From Clostridium vitabionis (GTDB lineage: Bacteria; Bacillota; Clostridia; Lachnospirales; Lachnospiraceae): a stretch of DNA of 64,000 bases. The stretch spans positions 101,203-165,202 of the forward strand of contig NZ_JADKQA010000003.1 in the NCBI RefSeq assembly GCF_015351765.1, read 5' to 3'. The notes below the pieces were generated by a model. That model saw only the letters and a program-made list of their open reading frames with translations. It was not told the DNA's origin and ran no database searches. Position 1 is the stretch's first letter; each line of letters starts with the position of its first letter. The position numbers and the translations under genes are program-made. Shown piece by piece: positions 1 through 7,319 of this stretch.

Positions 1-116
1 GCGGTGATACCTTCGCGATTTCGGCGGATACAGATTCTTACAGGATTGTCCCGGAAGGAAAAGTTAAGCTGGTTGAAGTAGCCCCGGGAGAGGACATGAA
101 ACGGAAGCATGTCTGA
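1..116 (+). CDS. C-terminal end of an unidentified protein (truncated by window edge)
   Basis: An open frame runs from the left edge to a TGA at 114-116. It encodes about 37 residues, beginning GDTFAISADTDSYRIVPEGK and ending MKRKHV. The fragment is too short to assign to a family. It lies about 215 bases upstream of uxuA on the same strand, so it may belong to the same hexuronate locus, but that is only inference. It could also be a chance open frame, although the regular codon use and hydrophilic C-terminus look like a real gene end. Confidence 0.4.
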   Translation, partial: GDTFAISADTDSYRIVPEGKVKLVEVAPGEDMKRKHV

Positions 117-332
117 AGGGAGATGAGAAAGGCCTCCTGGAAGTAGTATACATATTGAGAACTGCTTGTTTGAAAATAATATTCAACAATATCCCCGAAA
201 TATGGGCTGATATTTTGTGATGTTCTACATAATCCACAGAAATCGCCGCGAAACACCTTGCTATTTCCGGGTACACATAGTAAGGTAAGGGAGAAAGAAC
301 TAGTATACAGTTTATAAGAGGAGAACTTCACT
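117..332 (+). promoter_or_regulatory. uxuA upstream region with two AGTATACA-type sites
   Basis: This AT-rich gap of about 215 bases precedes uxuA. Two similar near-palindromes are visible: AGTATACAT at 145-153 and AGTATACAG at 302-310. The second lies just before the uxuA Shine-Dalgarno AGAGGAG. GTATAC cores are typical of operators for GntR-family uronate regulators such as UxuR/ExuR, so these may be regulator sites. That is inference. No convincing -35/-10 pair was found. Confidence 0.3.
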
Positions 333-1466
333 ATGGAAATGACACTCCGTTGGTACGGTAAGAACTTTGATACGGTGACTCTGCAGCAGATCCGCCAGAT
401 CCCCGGGGTTACCGGCGTGATCACGACGCTGTATGATACGACTCCGGGCGAGGTGTGGAAGCCGGAGAAGATCGCCGCACTGAAGAAGGATGTTGAGGAT
501 GCCGGCCTGCATATTTCCGGCATCGAGTCGGTCAATGTCTGCGATTCGATTAAGGTTGCGGATAAGGATCGTGACCACTATATCGACAACTACATCGAGA
601 CGCTGGAGAACCTGGGCAAGCAGGACATTCATCTGGTCTGCTACAATTTCATGCCGGTCTTTGACTGGACCAGGACGGAGCTTGCCCGCGTGAAACCGGA
701 TGGTTCTACCGGACTTGCGTATAACCAGAAGGCGATCGATGCCATCGACCCGGAGAATCTGGCGGAATCCATGCAGAAAATGTCTAACGGCGCGGTTATG
801 CCCGGATGGGAACCGGAGCGGATGAACCGGATCCAGGAGCTCTTCGCCATGTACAAGGACACCGACGGCGAGAAGCTGTTCCAGAACCTGGTATATTTCC
901 TGAAGGCGATTATGCCGGTCTGCAACAAGTATGACATCAAGATGGCGATCCACCCGGATGATCCGGCATGGTCGGTATTCGGCCTGACCAGAATCATCAA
1001 TTCCGAGGAAGGCATTCTCCGCCTGATGAAGGCAGTTGATGATCCGCATAACGGCGTGACCTTCTGCTCCGGCTCCTACGGCACCAACATCAATAACGAC
1101 CTGCCGCACATGATCCGGGTTCTCAAGGGAAGAATCCATTTTGCTCACGTCAGGAACCTGAAGTTCAATGATAAGTCGAGAGAGAACTATGACTTCGAGG
1201 AAGCTGCCCATCTTTCCTCGGATGGGAGCTTCGATATGTATGAGATCGTGCGCGCACTCTATGAGACCGGATTTGACGGGCCGATCCGCCCGGATCACGG
1301 CAGAATGATCTGGGATGAGGTTGGAAAGCCCGGCGTTATGCCCGGATACGGCCTGTATGACAGAGCCCTCGGCGCTACCTATATCAACGGCCTGTGGGAG
1401 GCGATTGACAAGGCGGAGACCCGAGGGGTTCCGTCCGGTGTCCGCGAGGCGAACCTTCATCAGTAA
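333..1466 (+). CDS. uxuA: Mannonate dehydratase UxuA
   Basis: UxuA dehydrates D-mannonate to 2-keto-3-deoxy-D-gluconate (KDG) in the cytoplasmic glucuronate pathway (EC 4.2.1.8). The 377-residue product is slightly shorter than the E. coli enzyme (about 394) and matches the family along its length. It starts MEMTLRWYGKNFDTVTLQQI, has the conserved IPGVTGVITTLYDTTPGEVW segment, and contains metal-site regions around IHPDDPAW, FCSGSYGTN, IHFAHVRN and PDHGRMIWDE. Met 333 follows an AGAGGAG Shine-Dalgarno at a good distance. uxuB lies 94 bases downstream on the same strand, and GGCAAAG/CTTTGCC in the gap (1503-1533) can form a small stem. The assignment is secure from the residues and the uxuB context. 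Confidence 0.96.
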   Translation: MEMTLRWYGKNFDTVTLQQIRQIPGVTGVITTLYDTTPGEVWKPEKIAALKKDVEDAGLHISGIESVNVCDSIKVADKDRDHYIDNYIETLENLGKQDIHLVCYNFMPVFDWTRTELARVKPDGSTGLAYNQKAIDAIDPENLAESMQKMSNGAVMPGWEPERMNRIQELFAMYKDTDGEKLFQNLVYFLKAIMPVCNKYDIKMAIHPDDPAWSVFGLTRIINSEEGILRLMKAVDDPHNGVTFCSGSYGTNINNDLPHMIRVLKGRIHFAHVRNLKFNDKSRENYDFEEAAHLSSDGSFDMYEIVRALYETGFDGPIRPDHGRMIWDEVGKPGVMPGYGLYDRALGATYINGLWEAIDKAETRGVPSGVREANLHQ

Positions 1467-1502
1467 TCGAGACACACTGCGATTCTGGAGATGACGACTA
1501 TG

Positions 1503-1533
1503 GGCAAAGGCCGCCTGCGGGCTGCGCTTTGCC
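1503..1533 (+). other. Stem-loop between uxuA and uxuB
   Basis: GGCAAAG at 1503-1509 pairs with CTTTGCC at 1527-1533 around a 17-base GC-rich loop. There is no T tract, so it is more likely an RNA processing or stability element than a terminator. Confidence 0.35.
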
Positions 1534-1560
1534 TGTGATCTGGAAGAAAGAGGAGAGATT

Positions 1561-3183
1561 ATGAAGCTTTCATATGAAGGGTTAAAAGATAAAACCGAGT
1601 GGGCAGAAAAGGGCTATCACCTGCCTGCTTATGATGTGCAGAAGGTCGCGGCGGAGACAGCGAAGAATCCTGTCTGGATACATTTCGGCGCCGGCAATAT
1701 TTTTCGCGCGTTCCAGGCAAACCTTGCGCAGGAGATGCTCGAGAATGGCGACATGACTTCCGGAATCACCGTCTGCGAGGGCTTTGATTACGAAATCATC
1801 GAAAAACAGTACCGCCCGCATGACAATCTGTCGGTTCTTGTCACCCTGAAATCCACCGGTGATGTGGAGAAGACGGTTGTGGGCTCGATCGGCGAGTCCG
1901 CGATCCTGGACTCCGAGAATACGGCGGAGTTCAAGCGCCTTCAGGAGATCTTCGCGAGCGATACCCTCCAGATGGCTACCTTTACTGTAACTGAGAAGGG
2001 TTACAGCCTGGTTAACGGCAGGGGAGAGCAGCTGCCGGCAGTGACTGACGATTTCACAAAAGGGCCGGAGAAGCCGCAGAGCTATATCGGGAAAGTGGCA
2101 TCCCTCCTGTACAGCCGTTTCAAGGCAGGACAGAAGCCGATCGCCATGGTTTCCACAGACAACTGCTCTCATAATGGCGAGAAACTGTACAATGCCGTGA
2201 TGGCCTATGCGAAGGCGTGGACGGAAAATGGCCTCGCGGATCAGGGATTTGTCGATTATCTCAATGATGAATCCAAGGTTTCCTTCCCTTGGTCGATGAT
2301 CGACAAGATCACCCCGAGACCGGATGCCTCCGTGGAGAAGATTCTCCGCGCGGACGGGCTCCAGGATCTGGATCCTGTGGTTACCTCGAAGAAGACCTGG
2401 GTTGCCCCGTTCGTCAATGCGGAGGAGACACAGTATCTGGTAATCGAGGATAAGTTCCCGAACGGCAGGCCGGCACTGGAGAAGGTCGGCGTGATCTTCA
2501 CCGACCGCGACACGGTCAACAAGGTTGAGCGGATGAAGGTGACCACCTGCCTGAACCCGCTGCACACCGCTCTGGCGATCTACGGCTGCCTGCTGGGTTA
2601 TGAGAGAATTTCCGCGGAGATGAAGGACACCGAGCTGGTAAACATGATCAGGAAGCTTGGCTATCAGGAAGGCCTTCCGGTGGTTACGGATCCGGGTGTT
2701 CTTGATCCCAGGGAGTTCATTGACACGGTTGTCGGGGTTCGCCTGCCGAACCCCTTCATGCCGGATACGCCGCAGAGAATTGCCTGCGATACCTCCCAGA
2801 AGCTTTCGATCCGGTTTGGCGAGACGATCAAGTCGTATATGGCAGACCCGTCGAGAGACCCTGCTACGCTCAAGATGGTGCCGCTGGTATTTGCCGGCTG
2901 GCTCCGCTACCTGATGGCGGTCGATGATTCCGGAAAGGCGTTTGAGCTGTCTCCGGATCCGCTGATCCCCGATGTGCAGAAGTATGTCAAGGATTTCGCC
3001 CTGGGCACGGTTCCCTCCGCGGAGGAAGTGAAACAGACGGTTCTTCCATTGCTGACCAACGCGCAGATCTTCGGCGTAGACCTGGAGAAGGTTGGCCTTA
3101 CTGATACGGTGATCAGCTTCTTCCGCGAGGAGCTTGCGGGAGCAGGCGCGGTGAGAGAGACGCTGAGGAAGTACGCGGATTGA
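1561..3183 (+). CDS. uxuB: D-mannonate oxidoreductase / fructuronate reductase UxuB
   Basis: A member of the long-chain mannitol dehydrogenase family that reduces D-fructuronate to D-mannonate with NADH, the substrate of the adjacent UxuA. The product is 540 residues, somewhat longer than E. coli UxuB (486). The N-terminal nucleotide-binding motif HFGAGNIFRAFQA lies around residues 41-53. The family catalytic region is seen in RMKVTTCLNPLHTALAIYG around residues 325-343, where Lys and Asn are conserved. A later block, VRLPNPFMPDTPQRIACD, is also typical. Met 1561 follows GAAAGAGGAGAG. The gene ends just before a repeat array. UxuB is favoured over mannitol or tagaturonate reductase because of uxuA next door and because a separate uxaB occurs at 10398. 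Confidence 0.92.
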   Translation: MKLSYEGLKDKTEWAEKGYHLPAYDVQKVAAETAKNPVWIHFGAGNIFRAFQANLAQEMLENGDMTSGITVCEGFDYEIIEKQYRPHDNLSVLVTLKSTGDVEKTVVGSIGESAILDSENTAEFKRLQEIFASDTLQMATFTVTEKGYSLVNGRGEQLPAVTDDFTKGPEKPQSYIGKVASLLYSRFKAGQKPIAMVSTDNCSHNGEKLYNAVMAYAKAWTENGLADQGFVDYLNDESKVSFPWSMIDKITPRPDASVEKILRADGLQDLDPVVTSKKTWVAPFVNAEETQYLVIEDKFPNGRPALEKVGVIFTDRDTVNKVERMKVTTCLNPLHTALAIYGCLLGYERISAEMKDTELVNMIRKLGYQEGLPVVTDPGVLDPREFIDTVVGVRLPNPFMPDTPQRIACDTSQKLSIRFGETIKSYMADPSRDPATLKMVPLVFAGWLRYLMAVDDSGKAFELSPDPLIPDVQKYVKDFALGTVPSAEEVKQTVLPLLTNAQIFGVDLEKVGLTDTVISFFREELAGAGAVRETLRKYAD

Positions 3184-3201
3184 GCAAGGAGAATTCCCGA
3201 A

Positions 3202-3585
3202 AAGCAAATTTGCTAAGTTCGAACTGCGCTCACGCTTGTTCTCACTAAGCAAATTTGCATAGCTCACACTAAACTCGCACTTCGCCCGCTGGGCTCGCGC
3301 CCCGCTCCGCGGATAGCCACTCCACTAAACTCGGACTGCGCTTTCGCTTGTCCTCGTTAAGTGGCTGGTTATTGTTAAGTGCTCTGCATAAGCAAATTTG
3401 CTAAGTTCGGACTGCGCTTTCGCTTGTCCTCGTTAAGTGGCTGGTTATTGTTAAGTGCTCTGCATAAGCAAATTTGCTAAGTTCGAACTGCGCTCACGCT
3501 TGTTCTCACTAAGCAAATTTGCATAGCTCGCACTAAACTCGCACTTCGCCCGCTGGGCTCGCGCGTGTTAAGTGCTCTGCATAAG
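3202..3585. repeat. Family A mosaic repeat array, copy 1
   Basis: About 385 bases between uxuB and the terminator consist almost wholly of repeated modules. A module of about 99 bases starts AAGCAAATTTGCTAAGTTCG and runs to GGGCTCGCGC. It occurs at 3202-3300 and again, nearly identical, at 3466-3564. A second module ending GGCTGGTTATTGTTAAGTGC and then TCTGCAT occurs at 3318-3389 and 3390-3465. A final GTTAAGTGCTCTGCATAAG lies at 3567-3585. The palindrome GCAAATTTGC recurs throughout. Related material in reverse orientation occurs at about 38419-38649 and 62505-62580. No coding sequence is supported here. Confidence 0.9.
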
Positions 3586-3586
3586 A

Positions 3587-3629
3587 AAAGCCCACGGCTT
3601 TGCAAAAATAGCAAAGCCGTGGGCTTTCT
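3587..3629. terminator. Bidirectional rho-independent terminator between uxuB and the flavodoxin-like gene
   Basis: AAAGCCCACGGCTTTGC at 3587-3603 and GCAAAGCCGTGGGCTTT at 3611-3627 form a perfect 17-bp stem with a 7-base loop. On the - strand it is followed by TTCTTA. It separates convergent genes. Confidence 0.88.
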
Positions 3630-3758
3630 GCCGCATAACACCCGCGCACGGATCAGGAAGTCTGCCGCAGTTCACACAAAATACTTGATGCAATCCATGA
3701 TGAATCAGCAGTGGAAATGCATTCCAATAATCCGGTCTGTTCAAATCCGGCAGAACCT

Positions 3759-4340
3759 TTAGCGGATAAAGTTTGTTTTGCTATATTGTGGCTTGGCCGG
3801 CTCTGCGATTCCGGCCATTCTTCCGGCATCGATGCATTTCAGAATCCAGGCCATGTTTTTGCCGAGCTCTTTCATGATGCCGACACCTTCCTCGTCTTTG
3901 AGGACATCGTCCGGCGTATTGCCGTGAACCATGGGCCAGTAGGATGAGGAGACAATCGGCATCTCATTGATCGCTGGATATTTTGCCAGAGCGTCCAGCG
4001 TGGAAGTGGTCCCTGCCCGTCTCGCGGAGGCGACGACAGCCGCCGGCTTGTGCCGCATCCCGGCCCCTGCTGCGCTGAACAGCCGGTCAAGGATGATCTC
4101 GATTTCACCGGTCGGAGAGGCATAATATACCGGTGAGCCGAAGATGAAGCCATCCGCTGATGCAACGCTTGCCTTCAAATTCGCTACGCATGCATCGATA
4201 TTGCCATTTGTGGCATCTTTTCCAACAAATACAATCTCAGAATCAATTCCCTCCTCCTTGAGAGAATCTGCGACGATCGATAAGGCTGTGTAAGTGCAGC
4301 CCTTCTCACGCCGGCTGCCGTTAATCATCAGTACCTTCAT
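3759..4340 (-). CDS. Flavodoxin-like NAD(P)H-dependent FMN oxidoreductase
   Basis: A 193-residue flavodoxin-fold protein of the NADPH-dependent FMN reductase type, probably a soluble quinone or flavin reductase. The N-terminal phosphate-binding loop is MINGSRREKGCTYTAL, residues 5-20. A second flavin contact is FGSPVYYASPTGEIEIILDR, followed by a conserved Ala/Gly-rich segment, VASARRAGTTSTLD. Met 4340 was chosen over the longer frame beginning at 4391 because GGAAAGGAGAACGC lies directly upstream of it. It is the last of three - strand genes, after a membrane protein and the GntR regulator, with gaps of 59 and 68 bases. The substrate is not evident. Confidence 0.82.
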   Translation of the reverse strand: MKVLMINGSRREKGCTYTALSIVADSLKEEGIDSEIVFVGKDATNGNIDACVANLKASVASADGFIFGSPVYYASPTGEIEIILDRLFSAAGAGMRHKPAAVVASARRAGTTSTLDALAKYPAINEMPIVSSSYWPMVHGNTPDDVLKDEEGVGIMKELGKNMAWILKCIDAGRMAGIAEPAKPQYSKTNFIR

Positions 4341-4399
4341 GCGTTCTCCTTTCCCAATACTTTTCCGGCCCGTGCTGGCGGAAGCCGCCATCGGGGGCG

Positions 4400-4834
4400 T
4401 CAGATTATTTTGTTTTTCACATGTTTTTTCACCGCTTCGCGGAGCTTTTCTGCCGTTTCCTCATCATGCTCACTTGCACGCTCGTAGCTCAAAATCGCCA
4501 TGTTGACGATGTTCCGCGAGGATTTCACGAGATGAACCGTCCCCGAGTGCTCCAGAGCGTAGAGAAATTCTCTGGCATTCTGCGCCGTCGGCTCGTTGGC
4601 GAGGAGCGTGGCGAAGGACTTGACCAGCACGTGGGGCCGGGAACTTGCCCCGCCGATCACCAGAAAGAGCATGGCAACGGCGGCAAAGATCAGGATGACG
4701 GATTTGTATCGGTTTCCGGTCAGCTCATTGATCAGGACGGCGGCAGCAATGCCGGAGATCCCGATTCCCTCGAAAATGTATGCCTGGCGCCGGTACTTAT
4801 AATAGTAGGTATTTTTGTCGATATTTTTCAGCAT
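4400..4834 (-). CDS. Small two-TM membrane protein of unknown function
   Basis: A 144-residue protein with two adjacent hydrophobic helices, roughly residues 21-38 (EGIGISGIAAAVLINEL) and 44-62 (SVILIFAAVAMLFLVIGGA). A soluble, charged C-terminal domain of about 80 residues follows, ending in a lysine-rich tail. The Tyr-rich N-terminus (NTYYYKYRR) faces the first helix. No family was recognised. The gene lies between the GntR regulator and the flavodoxin-like gene on the same strand. The start at 4834 has a modest AGGACAT upstream. Frame and composition look genuine, but function is unknown. Confidence 0.65.
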   Translation of the reverse strand: MLKNIDKNTYYYKYRRQAYIFEGIGISGIAAAVLINELTGNRYKSVILIFAAVAMLFLVIGGASSRPHVLVKSFATLLANEPTAQNAREFLYALEHSGTVHLVKSSRNIVNMAILSYERASEHDEETAEKLREAVKKHVKNKII

Positions 4835-4902
4835 ATGTCCTGTCCGATCTGCGGTTAACCAAGGCTTTTGACAGATGGAAAACTGCTCTTCCCAGACTGA
4901 AG

Positions 4903-5601
4903 TTAACCTGCGTTTTGTGCAACTGGCAAATTGTTCTGCCTGTCATCCGGATTCCCCAGGGTCGGCCAGATGACGATGACCCGGTAGGCGGCTTCTCTGG
5001 AGCGCTGCAGATGGTACATGGCCGCTCTCTCTGCAGACAGCAGATCATCATTGACCAGAGCAATCAGCATGTCGACGTGTTCTTTGTTGGATTCCTTTAA
5101 ACGTTTCTGTTCCCGCTGCCCGCAGATGGTGGAAATCCTCTCAAACTGATGCTGCAGAGAGGCATAATAGTTGCATAGCAGCCGGTTGTGGGTCTGGGCG
5201 ACGATTTCCATGTGCATCCGCACGTCAGCTTCATAGAGAACGTCCCGCGTCGTGTCCGGGTGTTGGAACAGTTTCAGGTAATCCAGAAGGTGCTGCTTAT
5301 TTAACCGGTTTCCGAAATTTTTGATGGCGTAGGGCTCGATCAGCATACGGATGTCATGGATCTCCCGGATGGCCTCCGCATCCAGCGTGGTTACCTGAAT
5401 TCCCTTCTTGGGAAGAAAGGAGATCAGATTTTCCTGGTTTAAGCGGATGCATGCGGAATGAATCGGGGTCCGGCTGATCCCGAGCTCTGTCACCAGGCCA
5501 TTTTCATTGAGAATGGTTCCCGGCTCATATTCTATGGAGACAATCCGTTTTAATAGAATCTTATAGGCCTCCGTGCTTAAAGAAGAGTCTTCTGCTGCCA
5601 T
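4903..5601 (-). CDS. GntR-family transcriptional regulator with FCD domain
   Basis: A 232-residue DNA-binding regulator of the FadR subfamily. An N-terminal winged helix spans about residues 10-72, with the recognition region ENGLVTELGISRTPIHSACI. The all-helical FCD ligand domain follows, with likely metal ligands in DIRMLIEP, DVRMHMEIV and the later His-containing helices KEHVDMLIAL and RAAMYHLQRS. Met 5601 was chosen because AGGTGGAG precedes it; the in-frame Met at 5628 has no such site. It is transcribed away from the dehydrogenase/TRAP/uxaBA operon and is very probably its regulator, with a hexuronate or aldonate-type effector (inference). Repeated TGTATGCAT-type sites lie in the shared intergenic region. 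Confidence 0.88.
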   Translation of the reverse strand: MAAEDSSLSTEAYKILLKRIVSIEYEPGTILNENGLVTELGISRTPIHSACIRLNQENLISFLPKKGIQVTTLDAEAIREIHDIRMLIEPYAIKNFGNRLNKQHLLDYLKLFQHPDTTRDVLYEADVRMHMEIVAQTHNRLLCNYYASLQHQFERISTICGQREQKRLKESNKEHVDMLIALVNDDLLSAERAAMYHLQRSREAAYRVIVIWPTLGNPDDRQNNLPVAQNAG

Positions 5602-5751
5602 AATGCTCCACCTGAGGAAACTTGTCATGCATACATGATCGGCTCACACTTTGCCGCAGGAAAGTGCGGACGCTATGGTAAAAAAGGGAACGCGGTTGTG
5701 TATGCATCTGCCTCAAAACAATGTATGGTTGCTATTTCCTTTACATTATAA

Positions 5752-5780
5752 TTATAGGATATCTGGCAGAAAAAGTAAAT
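5752..5780 (-). promoter_or_regulatory. Candidate promoter of the GntR regulator gene
   Basis: Reading the - strand, TTTACT (5780-5775) and TATAAT (5757-5752) are separated by 17 bases. A second overlapping TATAAT follows immediately. It would drive transcription toward the regulator start at 5601. Confidence 0.5.
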
Positions 5781-5902
5781 ATGCCGCCGGGAGAATCCCG
5801 GAAAAGCGAGTATAAATGGACGATGCTATGAGCAGAATGCACAAATTTCATGATTGCATTCTGTTGAAATAGTAGAAAATCAAATGGGATGCGGTACTTT
5901 TA

Positions 5903-5930
5903 TTGACATCCTTGCTCCTGAAATTATAAT
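5903..5930 (+). promoter_or_regulatory. Strong sigma-A-type promoter of the dehydrogenase/TRAP/uxaBA operon
   Basis: A consensus TTGACA (5903-5908) and a consensus TATAAT (5925-5930) are separated by 16 bases. The expected transcription start, near 5937, overlaps the ATGCATGCAA site, a classic position for a repressor operator. Confidence 0.72.
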
Positions 5931-6094
5931 CGTAGATGCATGCAATAAGTGAAGGTGCGGTTGTTCCAAACGGGATGCAGCGGGTAATCGCAGCGGCAGG
6001 ACTGGACGGGAAATACAAAAATTTCCGGCGGAATGCGGAACAATCGGAAAAATGACAATGACGTCAACGAAAATGTATGCAAGATGGAGGAGAC

Positions 6095-7249
6095 ATGAAG
6101 GCAATTAGAATTGCAAAACCATGCGACTATGATCAGACGAATCCGCGGGTTGTCTCAAAGGGCTATGTGAGCATTGATGAAGTGGAGAAGCCGGTAAGAA
6201 AGCCCGGTGAAGCGCTTCTGAAGATCCTTTACGGCGGCATCTGCGGCAGCGACAACGGATCCTTCAAGGGAACATTTGCCTATGCAAATTATCCGCTGAT
6301 TCCCGGACATGAGTTCTCTGCCCAGGTTGTGGATGTGGATGAGGACAATGCTTACGGCATCAAGAAGGGCATGATTGTCACCTGCAATCCGTATATGAAC
6401 TGCGGCAAGTGTTATTCGGACAAGCACGGACATGTGAATGCGTGCATGAATAACCAGACGCTGGGCTGCCAGAGAGACGGCGCTTTCCGCGAGTACTTCA
6501 CCATGCCGGTGGAGAGATGCTATGACGGCAAGGGCATGGATCCGAAGCTGCTTGCAGCCATCGAGCCGTTCTGCATTGCCTATCATGGGGTGAGCCGGGC
6601 AAATGTCAAGCCGGGCGAGAAGGTCCTGGTTGTGGGCGCCGGCACCATCGGTGTTCTGGCGGCTACCGCGGCACACGCTCTGGGCGCTGAGGTGTACATC
6701 GCTGACACGATGAAGGGCAAGCTTGATCTTGCCAAGAGCATCGGCGTTGTTGATGGAACCATTCTGAACGATATCAAGGATCCGGACAGCTTCATGCGCC
6801 AGGTCGGCGAGATCACCGGCTATGAGGATTTTGTTGACGGTGGCGGCAATAAGCAGCATGTGGTCAATGGCTTCGATGTGACTATCGAGGCGGTCGGCCT
6901 TCCGTCCACTTTTCAGAACTGCATTGACGCAGCCAGCTTCGGCGGCCGGATGGTTCTGATCGGTGTTGCGAACAAGCCTCTGGATTTCGCGTTCAATATT
7001 ATTCAGAAGAAAGAGCTCTCCGTGTTCGGTTCCAGAAATGCCCTGAAGAAGGATTTCCTGGAGCTGATTGACCTGGTCAATGCGGGGAAGGCACCGCTGG
7101 GCAAGATCATCACGAATTCCTACGAATTTGATGACGCGCCGAAGGCATTCCTGGATTTCGCCAACAATAAGGGCGATATGCTGAAGGTTTCCATCCACAT
7201 CGGCGATCCGGTGAACCTGGACAGCTTTGATTACGCGAAAGTACAGTAA
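6095..7249 (+). CDS. Zinc-dependent medium-chain dehydrogenase, probably aldonate (L-galactonate/L-gulonate) 5-dehydrogenase
   Basis: A 384-residue MDR-family alcohol dehydrogenase. Catalytic zinc ligands are apparent at Cys50 in GGICGSDNGSF and His72-Glu73 in PGHEFSA. The NAD-binding motif GAGTIG is at 181-186. The structural zinc lobe has C103, C106 and C117 but lacks the usual evenly spaced fourth cysteine. The late block ELSVFGSRNALKKDFLELID resembles E. coli YjjN (LgoD), which oxidises L-galactonate to D-tagaturonate. Downstream genes encode tagaturonate reductase and altronate dehydratase, so that reaction fits the operon; L-gulonate to D-fructuronate is an alternative that would feed uxuB/uxuA. 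Met 6095 follows GGAGGAG. The family is certain, the substrate inferred. Confidence 0.82.
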   Translation: MKAIRIAKPCDYDQTNPRVVSKGYVSIDEVEKPVRKPGEALLKILYGGICGSDNGSFKGTFAYANYPLIPGHEFSAQVVDVDEDNAYGIKKGMIVTCNPYMNCGKCYSDKHGHVNACMNNQTLGCQRDGAFREYFTMPVERCYDGKGMDPKLLAAIEPFCIAYHGVSRANVKPGEKVLVVGAGTIGVLAATAAHALGAEVYIADTMKGKLDLAKSIGVVDGTILNDIKDPDSFMRQVGEITGYEDFVDGGGNKQHVVNGFDVTIEAVGLPSTFQNCIDAASFGGRMVLIGVANKPLDFAFNIIQKKELSVFGSRNALKKDFLELIDLVNAGKAPLGKIITNSYEFDDAPKAFLDFANNKGDMLKVSIHIGDPVNLDSFDYAKVQ

Positions 7250-7319
7250 ATCAATCCAGTAAGCATTATGGCGATTGTGCCATATACAGATAGCCACATG
7301 AGTGGCGAGGGAGGTATTT

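Larger units (their letters stand above)
5627..6082. promoter_or_regulatory. Divergent control region with four ATGCATACA-type sites
   Basis: The gap of 493 bases between the GntR gene and the dehydrogenase operon holds four closely related short sites: ATGCATACAT (5627-5636), TGTATGCAT (5699-5707), ATGCATGCAA (5936-5945) and ATGTATGCAA (6073-6082). Two lie close to the GntR start or its 5' leader. One lies just downstream of the strong operon promoter, and one lies just before the dehydrogenase Shine-Dalgarno. This placement suits repression by the adjacent GntR protein (inference). No gene is supported in the gap. Confidence 0.5.

Noticed and set aside
3202-3585. Possible CRISPR array
   Set aside because: The repeats are long, modular and adjacent without unique spacers of constant length, and no cas genes are nearby.
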